From Acidobacteriota bacterium (GTDB taxonomy: Bacteria; Acidobacteriota; Blastocatellia; Pyrinomonadales; Pyrinomonadaceae): 35,277 nt of DNA. Below are positions 17,246 through 27,641 of the stretch, piece after piece. Position 1 is the stretch's first letter; each line of letters begins with the position of its first letter. The DNA lies in NCBI GenBank assembly GCA_024640445.1, contig JAHEEZ010000001.1, positions 1 through 35,277 on the forward strand, written 5' to 3'. The notes under the pieces were generated by a model, which worked only from the letters and a program-made list of their open reading frames with translations, did no database searches and was not told the DNA's origin. Made by a program: the position numbers and the translations under genes.

Positions 17246-18795
17246 GTTCGGAAGCCGCAAACCCTTCCGCCCTTCGCGGAATATGGGACAACCTGAAGAG
17301 CACTCCGAAGCGAATGTATGGGTCCGCGTTCCGGTCGGGATCTCCCAAGACTGACCGGACCCGTTCTTCGTTTGTGTTCGGCAACGTATTCCTTCACCTC
17401 CATTCAGTCAGGACCCACATATGGAGCCTGAAGTGGAGCACGACAATGGGGCTCGGGATCATGACCACGGCGGCGTTCTTCATTACGCTGGTCACCGGCA
17501 TACTCCTGATGTTCTATTACAAACCGTATCCGGATGTCGCCTATCAGTCGATGAAGGACATACACTTCGTCGTTCCGACGGGCCGGTTCATAAGGAACAT
17601 TCACCGCTGGGCCGCCAATCTCATGGTCGTTGCGGTGATACTCCATATGGCGAGGACGTTCTTTACCGCGTCCTACAGGAAGCCGAGAGAGTTCAACTGG
17701 CTTGTCGGATGGGGACTTCTTGTAACGACGCTCGCTCTGTCGTTCACGGGCTATCTCCTTCCCTGGGACCAGCTTGCATACTGGGCGATCACAATCGGCG
17801 CAAACATCGCACAGTCGCCGAGGGAGATCACCGACGCTCTTGGAATGACCCAGTATCTGGACATTGGCGGGCTGCAAAGGATGATCCTCCTGGGCTCCGA
17901 CGAGGTCGGGGCGGAAGCGCTCATACGCTTCTATCTCCTCCACGTAATGCTGCTTCCGATCGTCCTCTTGCTTCTTATGGCAGTCCATTTCTGGAGGATC
18001 AGAAAGGACGGCGGGATTGCCAGGCCCGACGACGCAGACGAGCTTGTGAGCACCGACCCGAAAGAGAACTACCCCGTCTTCACGGACGATCCCCAGAAGA
18101 CCTATCAACTCGCGGCGGTTGTAAAAGGAACGACTCCGGCGGTAGGAAACGGTCCTGAGCGCACGCTGCCCTCGATGCCCCACCTTTTCTATGCAGAGCT
18201 TGGCGTCCTTATGCTGACGACCTTGATATGCCTTGCGCTGGCTCTCATCTCTGACGCTCCTTTGAAGGAAATAGCGAACCCGATGATTCCGGAGAATCCG
18301 GCGAAGGCCCCCTGGTACTTCCTCGGACTTCAGGAGATCGTCTCGTTCTCGGCGTTCACGGGCGGGATTGGGATTCCCGCGCTCTGCTGGCTGGGACTGG
18401 GACTGATCCCCTTCCTGGACCGGGAGCGGTCAGGCTCCGGCAAGTGGTTCGGAGGGCCGGGGGGATGGACGCTGTTCAAATGGTCTTTGCTTGTCGGTTT
18501 CGGCGCCTCGGTCGGCATCGAGGCGTTTGCAATACACTTTGGCTGGCTAAGGGAGTGGTTCCCTTCAATTCCACAGCTCGCCATAACGTTTATTAATCCG
18601 GGAACGGTACTGACCCTGATCTACGCACTCTTTTCGGTCTGGACCGTACGCCGGTACAACTCCACCAGGGCCGGCGCGGTCGCGCTGTTCACCTGTTTCC
18701 TTTGCGGTTTTGTCGTGCTGACCGTTGTCGGCACTTACTTCCGGGGGCCAAACTGGGAGTTTTACTGGTCGCCGTCGGATTGGCCGGGGCACTAG
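17242..18795 (+). CDS. cytochrome b (fused cyt b / subunit IV-type) of a bc-type complex
   Basis: ATGA overlap with Rieske gene; RNIHRWAANLMVVAVILHMARTF heme-ligand helices, FTGYLLPWDQLAYWA, NPAKAPWYFLGLQEIV (PEWY-region variant), multiple TM helices. Confidence 0.94.
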   Translation: MSSEAANPSALRGIWDNLKSTPKRMYGSAFRSGSPKTDRTRSSFVFGNVFLHLHSVRTHIWSLKWSTTMGLGIMTTAAFFITLVTGILLMFYYKPYPDVAYQSMKDIHFVVPTGRFIRNIHRWAANLMVVAVILHMARTFFTASYRKPREFNWLVGWGLLVTTLALSFTGYLLPWDQLAYWAITIGANIAQSPREITDALGMTQYLDIGGLQRMILLGSDEVGAEALIRFYLLHVMLLPIVLLLLMAVHFWRIRKDGGIARPDDADELVSTDPKENYPVFTDDPQKTYQLAAVVKGTTPAVGNGPERTLPSMPHLFYAELGVLMLTTLICLALALISDAPLKEIANPMIPENPAKAPWYFLGLQEIVSFSAFTGGIGIPALCWLGLGLIPFLDRERSGSGKWFGGPGGWTLFKWSLLVGFGASVGIEAFAIHFGWLREWFPSIPQLAITFINPGTVLTLIYALFSVWTVRRYNSTRAGAVALFTCFLCGFVVLTVVGTYFRGPNWEFYWSPSDWPGH

Positions 18796-18798
18796 ATT

Positions 18799-20454
18799 AT
18801 GAAAAAGAATAAGTATCTGCTGCTGTTTTCCAGCATTGGGGTGTTCCTTCTTTTGGTCTACGCCGCGGCTTCCGAGAATTTCTTTAAGGAATGGCAGGCG
18901 ATCCAGGCTGAGGCCAAGTCTTCGGAGGGACCGATCGATGTCCGTCTGCGGCAGATAATCAATCCGTCCCTCAAGACCACTGACCGGTGCGTCTCCTGCC
19001 ATGTCGGAATGGCGCCGGGCGAGACGGTCGTATCCCATCTGCGTGTCGCCGCGCCTCACAAGCCGGTCGTGCATTCGCCCATCGAGATGGGCTGTACGAC
19101 CTGTCATGCCGGTCAGGGCCTCGCTACTGAAAGACTGGACGCTCACGGAGACGTGGATTTCTGGCCGGAACCGATGCTTCCGGCGAAGTACGCCTACGCA
19201 AGTTGCGGGAGGTGCCATACACCTTTGGAAGTGCCGAACACCAAACGGCTAGAGGCGGCAAAGAATACGTTCGAGCGACTGGATTGCTACGCCTGTCACA
19301 GACTCGACGGAAGGGGCGGAACGATCCGTCCGGGCGGCAAAACAGGGATGGAAGGTCCCGACCTGTCCCACACCGGGATCAAGGGATTCAATAAGGAATG
19401 GTACGAAGGCCATCTGGCGAAGAAGCAGGCGGACACGAGCGGGCTATGGGAGAACGCTTTCGCCGAGATCGGAGAAGGTGACCGCGCATTGCTGGATCAG
19501 TTTCTTGGCCTTCAGATGGGTGCCCCGACCCTGATCGCGGCAAAGGCTGAATACAATTCAGTCGGATGCGCCGGATGCCACATAGTCGGGAATTTCGGAG
19601 GCGATACGGGTGTCGATCTCTCGCAGGTCGGGGAAAAGGACCCGAACCGGCTTTCATATATCAACGTCCCGGGGAGCAAGACGTTCCCAAACTGGATCGC
19701 ACAGCACTTCCGGCTTCCCGTTTCCACGGTGGCAGGCTCGCAGATGCCTGCGCTCGGACTGTCGGGAGATCAGATCGACCTTCTGACAATGTATATCCTC
19801 TCGCTGAAGAGAAGAAGCCTTCCTGACATCTGGCTTCCAAAAGACAGGGTCAAAGCGATGAGATTTGGCGCCCGCGAGTTCACGACGGATGGCGAGACCA
19901 TCTATACGGCGGTCTGTTCCGGCTGTCACGGTGCCGGCGGCAACGGAATGAGGTACCCGGGCCTGCCTCCATATCCCTCGATCACGAACCGCGATTTCCT
20001 CGAGCTCGCATCCGACGAATTCGTCTTTCAAACGATAAAACAAGGCAGGCCGGGCAGGCCGATGCTTCCCTGGGGCGTCCGGCAGAACGGATTCAGCGAT
20101 GAAGAGATCCGCTCGGTCGTGACCTATATTCGGGCGCTCGGCGGCATTGACGCCGTTCCCGACGAAAAGCCGGCCCGATGGGCGGGAGGCGATGGAAAAC
20201 TGGGATCCAGGCTTTTCGCCGCCAACTGCGCCGGCTGCCATGGTGCGATGGGCGGCGGAGGCGAGGGACCCGCTTTGAGCAACAAGAACCTGCTCGCCAG
20301 CGCCACTGACACGTTCCTGTACGAAACGATAAGCAAAGGCAGGCGCGGAACGGTGATGAAAGGCTTCACGGAACCGTCTCCTGTCCGAAAGTCGCTTACC
20401 GGGTACGAGATCGAATCGATCGTCACATATCTGCGTTCGATGAACGCGAAGTAG
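18799..20454 (+). CDS. membrane-anchored multiheme c-type cytochrome (7 CXXCH)
   Basis: CXXCH motifs: CVSCH, CTTCH, CGRCH, CYACH, CAGCH, CSGCH, CAGCH; N-terminal TM anchor; tandem class I cyt c domains in the C-terminal half. Confidence 0.92.
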   Translation: MKKNKYLLLFSSIGVFLLLVYAAASENFFKEWQAIQAEAKSSEGPIDVRLRQIINPSLKTTDRCVSCHVGMAPGETVVSHLRVAAPHKPVVHSPIEMGCTTCHAGQGLATERLDAHGDVDFWPEPMLPAKYAYASCGRCHTPLEVPNTKRLEAAKNTFERLDCYACHRLDGRGGTIRPGGKTGMEGPDLSHTGIKGFNKEWYEGHLAKKQADTSGLWENAFAEIGEGDRALLDQFLGLQMGAPTLIAAKAEYNSVGCAGCHIVGNFGGDTGVDLSQVGEKDPNRLSYINVPGSKTFPNWIAQHFRLPVSTVAGSQMPALGLSGDQIDLLTMYILSLKRRSLPDIWLPKDRVKAMRFGAREFTTDGETIYTAVCSGCHGAGGNGMRYPGLPPYPSITNRDFLELASDEFVFQTIKQGRPGRPMLPWGVRQNGFSDEEIRSVVTYIRALGGIDAVPDEKPARWAGGDGKLGSRLFAANCAGCHGAMGGGGEGPALSNKNLLASATDTFLYETISKGRRGTVMKGFTEPSPVRKSLTGYEIESIVTYLRSMNAK

Positions 20455-20498
20455 AAATCCCGCGGAGGGCCGCGGAGCCGTATGAACGGGGCTAAATT

Positions 20499-23400
20499 AT
20501 GAAGAACGAACTTTCAAGACGTGAATTCCTCGCCAGGATCTCGGCTGCGGGATTCGGTGCTTTCGTGCTGTCCTCGACAAATGCCTGGGGCCTGGACAAC
20601 GTTACGAACCCGCTTGCGGTTTATCCGAACCGGGACTGGGAAAAGGTGTACAGGGACCTTTGGAATTACGACTCGAAGTACACATTCAGCTGTGCGCCGA
20701 ACGACACACACAACTGCCTGCTGAACGCTTACGTTCGACAGGGGGTCGTGACGAGGATCGGACCGACAATGCGTTACGGCGAGGCGACCGACCTTCTCGG
20801 AAACCAGGCGACCCACCGCTGGGACCCGCGTGTGTGCCAAAAGGGGCTCGCTCTGACCCGAAGATTCTACGGCGACCGGCGCGTCAACCAGTGCATGGTA
20901 CGCGCGGGGTTCAAACGCTGGCACGACGACGGGTTCCCCCGCGGAAGCAATGGCAAACCGGACCCTGATTATTTCCAAAGGGCACGGGACGAGTGGGTCA
21001 GGGTTTCCCACGACGAGGCGGCCGCAATCGTGGCGGCGGCACTGAAGAACATTGCCGAAACATACTCGGGGGAAGAAGGGATTCGCCGGCTGAAAGAGCA
21101 GGAGTACGACCCCGCGACCATCGAGACGATGGGGGGAGTCGGCACCCAGGTGATGAAGTTCAGGGGCGGGATGCCGCTGCTTGGGATGACGAGGGTGTTC
21201 GGAATGTACCGGATGGCCAATGCAATGGCGCTTTTGGACGCAGCGGTCAGGAAGGTCGGTCCAGACAAGGCTTTGGGCGGACGCGGCTTCGACAATTATT
21301 CATGGCATACCGACCTGCCCCCGGGCCACCCGATGGTCACGGGTCAGCAAACCGTTGAGTTCGACCTGAACTCCGTCGAACACGCGAAGACGGTGGTGGT
21401 ATGGGGAATGAACTGGATAACCACCAAGATGCCCGATGCCCACTGGCTGACCGAAGCAAGATTGAAAGGTACGAGGATCGTCGTGATCGCCTGCGAATAC
21501 TCGGCAACGGCGACAAAGGCGGACGACGTTGTAGTCGTCAGGCCGGGCACAACACCGGCTCTCGCGCTAGGGTTCTCAAATGTCATCCTCCGCGAAAAGC
21601 TTTATGACGAAGAGTTCATAAAACAGTGGACAGATATGCCTATCCTCGTCCGGATGGACGATCTGACCTACCTGAGGGCAAAGGACGTCTTCGGCGGCGA
21701 TCTGGCGGCAATGAAGACAACCACGGTCTTAAAAGAGGGGCAGCAGCCACTTCCTCCCGCGAAACAGGATTCCAACAACATCGTGCCCGAGAAACTGCGT
21801 ATGGAGTGGGGCGATTACCTCTGGTGGGACACGGAAAGCGATTCGCCGAAACCGCTGAACCGCGATGATGTCGGCAAGAATTCGACGATCGGGGACGCGA
21901 AACTCGAGGGCGCGGTAAACGTGAAGCTTGCGAACGGAAAGACCGTCCGCTGCAGGCCGGTGTTCGACCTGGTCAAAGAATATGCCGCCCATTTCGACCC
22001 GAAAACGACCGAAGAGCTGACCTGGGCGCCCGCAAAGGCGATCGAGGAACTCGCGAGGTTGTTTGCAAAAGACCCGGGGACGACGCTGTTCGCCATCGGA
22101 ATGGGACCCAACCAGTTCTTCAACAACGACAACAAGGACCGCGACATATTTCTGCTTGCCTCGCTCACGGGAAACATGGGCAAGATAGGCGGCAACGTCG
22201 GCTCTTACGCGGGCAATTACAGGGTCTCCCTGTTCAACGGCGCGCCTCAGTACATTAACGAGAATCCGTTCGATATTGAGCTTGATCCGGCAAAGCCGGC
22301 AAGGCCGAAACAGTACTGGAAGGCGGAGTCCGCTCACTTCTATAACCACGAGGACCATCCGCTCAGGGTCGGCAAGAAGCTTCTCACCGGAAAGACGCAC
22401 ATGCCGACGCCGACCAAATCGCTGTGGTTCGCGAATGCGAACTCTATTCTCGGCAACGTCAAATGGCATTACAACACCGTGGTAAACGTTCTGCCGAAGA
22501 TCGAGATGATCGCCGTCCAGGAATGGTGGTGGTCTACCTCGTGCGAATGGGCAGACGTCGTTTTCGGCGTTGATTCGTGGGGCGAGCTCAAGCATCCAGA
22601 CATGACGGCGTCGGTTACGAACCCGTTCCTCATACTGTTTCCGCGGACGCCGATCGAACGAATATTCAATACCGTGGGAGACATCGACGTATTCGCGCTC
22701 GTTTCCTCCAAGCTCGGCAAACTGACCGGCGACAAGCGGTTCGAGGACTACTGGAAGTTCGTCAGGGAGGACAAGACGGATGTCTACCTTCAAAGGATCC
22801 TTGACCAATCGACGAACACGAAGGGATACAGTTTCAAGGACCTCCACGACAAGGCGCTTGAAGGCGTTCCCGCGCTGATGAACAGCAGGACAACGCCGAA
22901 ATCGGTCGGCTATGACCAGATCACGGACTCAACGCCCTGGTATACGAAGAGCGGGCGCCTGGAATTCTACAGGGAAGAACCGGAGTTCATCGAAGCGGGA
23001 GAGAACCTGCCCGTCCACAGGGAACCGGTCGACTCAACCTTCCTGGAACCGAACATCATCATCGCACCGAAACACGAGGCCCTGCGGCCCTCCGGACCGG
23101 AGGCCTACGGGGTGGCGCGCGACGACCTGACCTGCGACACGAGATGCGGCAGAAATGTCGTGATGACCTGGCCGGAGGCAAAGGCCACCCAGCATCCGAG
23201 GATAAAGGAAGGCTACAAGTTCATTTTCCACACTCCGAAATACAGGCACGGAGCGCATACGACACCGATCGACACCGATATGGTGGCGGTGCTGTTCGGT
23301 CCCTTCGGAGACATCTACCGCCACGACAAGCGGAGTCCTTTCGTCGCTGAAGGATATGTGGATATGAATCCGGCTGATGCCCAGGAACTTGAGATCGCCG

Positions 23401-23939
23401 ACGGCGATTATGTCTGGATCGACGGCGATCCCGAGGACAGGCCGTTCCGTGGATGGCAGACGAACAGCAAGGATTACGAGTTCGCCCGCCTGCTGTGCAG
23501 AGCGCGCTACTATCCCGGAACTCCGAGGGGGGTCACCAGGATGTGGTTCAACATGTACGCGGCCACACCTGGCTCTCAGCAGGGTCAGAAAGAACGTGAG
23601 GACGGACTCGCGAAGAATCCCCGAACCGGATACCAGGCGATGTTCAGGTCCGGTTCCCATCAGTCGGCCACAAGGGGATGGCTCAAGCCCACATGGATGA
23701 CCGATTCACTCGTTCGCAAGGGGATCTTCGGACAGTCGATAGGAAAAGGGTTCCTGCCTGACGTTCACTGTCCGACAGGCGCGCCCCGCGAAGCGATCGT
23801 CAAGATCACAAGGGCGGAGGCCGGGGGTATCGGCGGCGAAGGTCTTTGGAGACCGGTGAAGCTTGGAATCAGGCCCAGAGCGGAATCGGAAGAAATGAAG
23901 AAGTACCTTGAGGGCGGCTATTTGGCCAAGGAAGCGTAA
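20499..23939 (+). CDS. Tat-exported molybdopterin oxidoreductase catalytic subunit, type II DMSO reductase family, NarG/NXR-like nitrate reductase alpha
   Basis: Tat signal [46 protein letters not shown] (FS0 region); [19 protein letters not shown] (Mo-Asp region equivalent to NarG YSWYCDLPP); [56 protein letters not shown]; 1146 aa. Confidence 0.92.
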   Translation: MKNELSRREFLARISAAGFGAFVLSSTNAWGLDNVTNPLAVYPNRDWEKVYRDLWNYDSKYTFSCAPNDTHNCLLNAYVRQGVVTRIGPTMRYGEATDLLGNQATHRWDPRVCQKGLALTRRFYGDRRVNQCMVRAGFKRWHDDGFPRGSNGKPDPDYFQRARDEWVRVSHDEAAAIVAAALKNIAETYSGEEGIRRLKEQEYDPATIETMGGVGTQVMKFRGGMPLLGMTRVFGMYRMANAMALLDAAVRKVGPDKALGGRGFDNYSWHTDLPPGHPMVTGQQTVEFDLNSVEHAKTVVVWGMNWITTKMPDAHWLTEARLKGTRIVVIACEYSATATKADDVVVVRPGTTPALALGFSNVILREKLYDEEFIKQWTDMPILVRMDDLTYLRAKDVFGGDLAAMKTTTVLKEGQQPLPPAKQDSNNIVPEKLRMEWGDYLWWDTESDSPKPLNRDDVGKNSTIGDAKLEGAVNVKLANGKTVRCRPVFDLVKEYAAHFDPKTTEELTWAPAKAIEELARLFAKDPGTTLFAIGMGPNQFFNNDNKDRDIFLLASLTGNMGKIGGNVGSYAGNYRVSLFNGAPQYINENPFDIELDPAKPARPKQYWKAESAHFYNHEDHPLRVGKKLLTGKTHMPTPTKSLWFANANSILGNVKWHYNTVVNVLPKIEMIAVQEWWWSTSCEWADVVFGVDSWGELKHPDMTASVTNPFLILFPRTPIERIFNTVGDIDVFALVSSKLGKLTGDKRFEDYWKFVREDKTDVYLQRILDQSTNTKGYSFKDLHDKALEGVPALMNSRTTPKSVGYDQITDSTPWYTKSGRLEFYREEPEFIEAGENLPVHREPVDSTFLEPNIIIAPKHEALRPSGPEAYGVARDDLTCDTRCGRNVVMTWPEAKATQHPRIKEGYKFIFHTPKYRHGAHTTPIDTDMVAVLFGPFGDIYRHDKRSPFVAEGYVDMNPADAQELEIADGDYVWIDGDPEDRPFRGWQTNSKDYEFARLLCRARYYPGTPRGVTRMWFNMYAATPGSQQGQKEREDGLAKNPRTGYQAMFRSGSHQSATRGWLKPTWMTDSLVRKGIFGQSIGKGFLPDVHCPTGAPREAIVKITRAEAGGIGGEGLWRPVKLGIRPRAESEEMKKYLEGGYLAKEA

Positions 23940-24040
23940 ATGGCGCTGTGACGTCATCGACGAACTTTTTCACATAGTGCGGCGAACGGTCCAGGGTGAG
24001 CCGGAAGCGCAAATTCAACTTACCACCCGGAGAAAAAGAT

Positions 24041-25186
24041 ATGGCACGCGTAAACAACTGGCAATTGGGAAGAGAGATGTCCTACTGGTATCCGGAGAGC
24101 CGTCCTGACAAACAGTTCGCGGCGGTTTTCGACATCAACAAATGCATAGCCTGCCAGACCTGTACGCTGGCCTGCAAAACGACATGGACATCCGGCAAAG
24201 GCCAGGAGTACATGCTCTGGAACAATGTTGAAACAAAACCATACGGTTTTTATCCGCTCGGCTGGGACTTGAAGCTTCTTGAGATGCTTGACGGTCAGAA
24301 ATGGGACCAGAGCGGCGAAAAGCCCGTGTACGGCGGAAGCACGATCTTCGAGTCGGCTCCGGCCGGCGAAAGAGTGCTGGGCTGGCGTCCCGAGGAAGAG
24401 GATTATGCCTACCCGAACGTCGGAGAGGACGACTGCGCGGGACAGATCGACGGCGGCACGAGTTTTCAGATGCCCCACATGGCATGGTTTTACTACCTTG
24501 CGCGGATCTGCAACCACTGCACGTATCCGGCCTGTCTCGCAGCGTGTCCGCGGGGATCGATCTACAAACGGCCGGAAGACGGAATTGTACTTGTAGATCA
24601 GGGCCGGTGCCGCGGTTACCAGGAGTGCGTCCGGGGCTGCCCCTACAAGAAGGTCTTCTTCAACCCGATGAGCGGCACCTCTGAGAAGTGCATAGCGTGC
24701 TACCCGAAGATGGAACAGGGCCTTCAGCCGCAGTGTTTCGTGAACTGCATCGGAAAGATCAGGATGGCGGGCTGGATATCCAAGCCTGAGGAGGCACGCG
24801 AAGACAATCCTATAGATTATCTCGTCCACGTGCGCAAGATCGCCCTTCCGCTATTTCCCCAATTCGGACTGGAGCCGAACGTTTACTACATTCCCCCGAT
24901 CCACGTCCCGACATCGTTCACACGGCAGATGTTCGGACCGGGCGTCGACGACGCTATCGCTGCGTACAAGAAGGCGATGAGTGAGGGAGACGATGACCTG
25001 GCGGGTCTGCTTGGATTATTCGGCTCGACCGAAGAGGTTATGTCGCGGTGGACAAGGAACGGTGAGACCATAACCGGTTTTAACGACAAGGGTGAGGAGG
25101 CCGTCCGCGTGCCGCTGAGAGAGCCGGTGAACATAAGGCCGGCGTACGACAAGCTCTACCAGATCACCCGTGTCAATTGCCCGTAA
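24041..25186 (+). CDS. nitrate reductase / NXR-like beta subunit, 4 Fe-S cluster electron-transfer protein (NarH-like)
   Basis: Start 24041 (RBS ggagaaa) rather than 23996; [101 protein letters not shown]. Confidence 0.94.
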   Translation: MARVNNWQLGREMSYWYPESRPDKQFAAVFDINKCIACQTCTLACKTTWTSGKGQEYMLWNNVETKPYGFYPLGWDLKLLEMLDGQKWDQSGEKPVYGGSTIFESAPAGERVLGWRPEEEDYAYPNVGEDDCAGQIDGGTSFQMPHMAWFYYLARICNHCTYPACLAACPRGSIYKRPEDGIVLVDQGRCRGYQECVRGCPYKKVFFNPMSGTSEKCIACYPKMEQGLQPQCFVNCIGKIRMAGWISKPEEAREDNPIDYLVHVRKIALPLFPQFGLEPNVYYIPPIHVPTSFTRQMFGPGVDDAIAAYKKAMSEGDDDLAGLLGLFGSTEEVMSRWTRNGETITGFNDKGEEAVRVPLREPVNIRPAYDKLYQITRVNCP

Positions 25187-25203
25187 CAGCGAGGGAGTTT
25201 GAA

Positions 25204-26064
25204 ATGAAGACACTTTTTAAGCTGACTGTAGTTTGCATGATCGCCGTGGCAGTCCTTGCCGCCTGCCGAAGCCGTACCATTTCGCCTTCGGAAGTGGTGG
25301 CGGTCACGGGTCAGACGATCACGGATGACCCCGCGGCAGGGGTCTGGTGGGGGCTTCCATACCATCCCGCCAAGCTGATACTTCAGGATCTTGTCGAACC
25401 CCGGTTGATGGAGCCGTCCACACAGGAAGTCGAGGTTACCGCCATGACCGACGGGAAAACCGTCGCGTTCAGGCTTGAATGGATCGACGACTCGCAAGAT
25501 GACCTTCCGGGACCTCAGAAATTCATCGACGGGTGCGCGGTCCAGCTGCCGCAAAAGATGGAAACGAATGTGCCCGCCCCTCAGATGGGTGAAGATGCCA
25601 AGACAGTTGAGATCGCCTATTGGCGAGCCGACTGGCAGGCGATCGTCGACGGCCGGGTGGACGAGATCACAAGCCTCTATCCGAATGCGTCGGTAGACCA
25701 CTACCCGTTCCGAGCTGAATCGCTGAAGAAGGATCCCAAGGCCCAGGGTGAAATGGAGCAGAGATACGCACCGGCAAGGCGGCTCGGCAATTCCAGATCA
25801 GGACCGCGCAAACAGCCTGTGGAGGATATGCTCGCGGAAGGTCCGGGAACGCTGACGCGCACCAATGCCGTGTCACGGGGCCGGGGCGTCAAGACGCCGA
25901 AAGGCTGGGCGGTCGTTATCATCAGGCCTCTGCCCGAAGGCATCAGCGTGCAGAAGGGCACGAACATCGCGTTCGCTGTCTGGCAGGGCGCCCGCAGGGA
26001 GACCGGGGCGAGAAAGATGCGGACGGGATGGATACCCTTGATATTGAAGGAGCCGGGAAAATGA
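25204..26064 (+). CDS. ethylbenzene dehydrogenase-related heme b gamma subunit, predicted lipoprotein
   Basis: Start 25204; signal MKTLFKLTVVCMIAVAVLAAC (lipobox LAAC); YAPARRLGNSRSGPRKQPVEDMLAEGPGTLT and ARKMRTGWIPLILKE typical of EbdC/DdhC/ClrC-type subunits. Confidence 0.85.
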   Translation: MKTLFKLTVVCMIAVAVLAACRSRTISPSEVVAVTGQTITDDPAAGVWWGLPYHPAKLILQDLVEPRLMEPSTQEVEVTAMTDGKTVAFRLEWIDDSQDDLPGPQKFIDGCAVQLPQKMETNVPAPQMGEDAKTVEIAYWRADWQAIVDGRVDEITSLYPNASVDHYPFRAESLKKDPKAQGEMEQRYAPARRLGNSRSGPRKQPVEDMLAEGPGTLTRTNAVSRGRGVKTPKGWAVVIIRPLPEGISVQKGTNIAFAVWQGARRETGARKMRTGWIPLILKEPGK

Positions 26065-26714
26065 AAGAAAAACCGAACATGGATGCAAGGCTTGCCGGCC
26101 TCTTGGTTGAGGCGGCGGAATGGCGGATGATCAGCCTGCTGTTCGATTGTCCCGTAGAGGAATGGTCGAAGGACGTCGCGGAACTCGCCGGCGAGATCCG
26201 CGACCCGAAGCTCCAAAAGGCCTCGAAACGGGCTCTCGAAGAAGCGACGGAAGGAACGTACCATTCCATTTTCGGGCCCGGCGGCCCGGCACCCGGCCGC
26301 GAGGTAAGCTACCGAACGTGGGTCCAGCCAGGCTATCTGATCTCGGAGATCACGGCGTTCTACAATGCTTTCTCCTTTACGCCCCGTACCCTTGAAACGC
26401 CGGATCACGTGTCGGTCGAGGCCGGCTTTATATCGTATCTGAAACTGAAGGAGGCTTTTGCACTTTCCTTCGCCGACTCCGAAAACGCAGGGATCACGGC
26501 GGCCGCGGCCCGGACCTTCACCGAATCGCATTTGGTGAAGATCGCCGAACCCCTCGCCAAGTCCCTGTCGGCCTCGGGCGTCGACTACCTGTCAATCGCA
26601 GCGGAGACCCTGCTTGAGCGCACCGGTCCCGATAAGGACAAGAAGGTCCGCGAGTTCCTGCCTGTCCTTTCGGATTCCGAAGACGAGATATTCGAATGCG
26701 GCATTACACCGTAG
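26061..26714 (+). CDS. TorD/NarJ-family molybdoenzyme chaperone
   Basis: ATGA overlap with gamma gene; EEATEGTYHSIFGPGGPAPGREVSYR...EITAFYNAFSF...PDHVSVEAGFISYLKLKEA, a TorD/DmsD/NarJ-like pattern. Confidence 0.88.
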   Translation: MKEKPNMDARLAGLLVEAAEWRMISLLFDCPVEEWSKDVAELAGEIRDPKLQKASKRALEEATEGTYHSIFGPGGPAPGREVSYRTWVQPGYLISEITAFYNAFSFTPRTLETPDHVSVEAGFISYLKLKEAFALSFADSENAGITAAAARTFTESHLVKIAEPLAKSLSASGVDYLSIAAETLLERTGPDKDKKVREFLPVLSDSEDEIFECGITP

Positions 26715-26746
26715 GCCATCTGCATCCCGGAAGCGCAGACTTTAAG

Positions 26747-26772
26747 GGCGGGCGCAAGGCCCGCCTTTTTTT
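26747..26772. terminator. rho-independent terminator between convergent operons
   Basis: GGCGGGC (26747-26753) / GCCCGCC (26759-26765) with 7-T tract 26766-26772. Confidence 0.85.
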
Positions 26773-26774
26773 CT

Positions 26775-27623
26775 TCAATTTCCGGTTCCCCAGGCTCCCA
26801 GGTAGTAGCCGAGAACGACGGTTAGAACCAGCATCGCCCCATAAACGGTCTCCCTTATCCCGAGTTGTACCGCTTTCATTTTCGTCCGGCCTTTCGAAAG
26901 ACCTCTGACGGCACGCCAAAGCAGAAAAGCAAACATTGTCAGCGGCAGTAACGGGATCAGCCCATAGATTGCCAAAACGATACATGCACCTAACGCAAGC
27001 AGATGAAGAACGGCAGACGGCAACGACCGGAAATCTTTTCCCTTCTCCAGCCTGAGTCTTTGTCGGATATAGACAAACGACGGTATCGACCGTGCGGCGA
27101 ATATGCACCCCAGCGCCGCAGCCTCTGCAGGATGCCATCCCGCCGCCAGGGCTATCGCGGGCGCCGAGGCAGAAAGCGCTGCCGCGCCCGCAAGTTCGGG
27201 GACAAGCTCCCGGCTTCTCCGGGAAACATCGTTGAAGAGCTGAAAGGCGCCGAATGGCACCAGTGCGGAAACGGGCAGCAGATTGGCAGGATTGGTTGAA
27301 AGGAACGCGGCCAACAGACCGGCAGCGGCTACGGCGCACGCCACCGCGGCCAGGAGTCCCGCGACCCTTGTCTGCGGCAGGTTTCTTCCGGTCACAAGGT
27401 CTGAAATCAGAATGCGAAGCGGCTGTCTCAGAAGAAACGCGCCAATGACGGCAATGGCAATGTAAACACCTGCCGCCGAGGGCGCGACGGCAAGGGCCGC
27501 GACAACAGGTTCGAGAAGGATGCCCCAGGAACCGTGCTCATTCGGGAGCGCGATTCCCCTGATCCTCACCTTTCTTGATTTTCTACTTCCGTCCAAATCG
27601 CTCCGGCGAGGATTATAGACCAT
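26775..27623 (-). CDS. YwiC-like family integral membrane protein
   Basis: RGIALPNEHGSWGILLEPVVAALAVAPS, multiple TM helices; YwiC-like N-terminal motif. YwiC lies in the nar-fnr region of Bacillus subtilis. Confidence 0.8.
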   Translation of the reverse strand: MVYNPRRSDLDGSRKSRKVRIRGIALPNEHGSWGILLEPVVAALAVAPSAAGVYIAIAVIGAFLLRQPLRILISDLVTGRNLPQTRVAGLLAAVACAVAAAGLLAAFLSTNPANLLPVSALVPFGAFQLFNDVSRRSRELVPELAGAAALSASAPAIALAAGWHPAEAAALGCIFAARSIPSFVYIRQRLRLEKGKDFRSLPSAVLHLLALGACIVLAIYGLIPLLPLTMFAFLLWRAVRGLSKGRTKMKAVQLGIRETVYGAMLVLTVVLGYYLGAWGTGN

Positions 27624-27641
27624 CGTCTGCCGGTCTGTCCT

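Noticed and set aside
17404-18183. 259-aa - strand ORF opposite cytochrome b
   Set aside because: Antisense shadow; charged low-complexity translation, no domain.
21729-22847. 372-aa antisense ORF opposite the narG-like gene
   Set aside because: Lies wholly within a well-supported conserved CDS; high-GC codon shadowing easily gives long antisense ORFs and the translation shows no recognisable domain.
23947-23956. TGTGACGTCA near the narG-narH junction as a regulatory site
   Set aside because: TGACGTCA also occurs inside coding regions in this window (for example near 7260, 8948 and 33090), so it is not distinctive.
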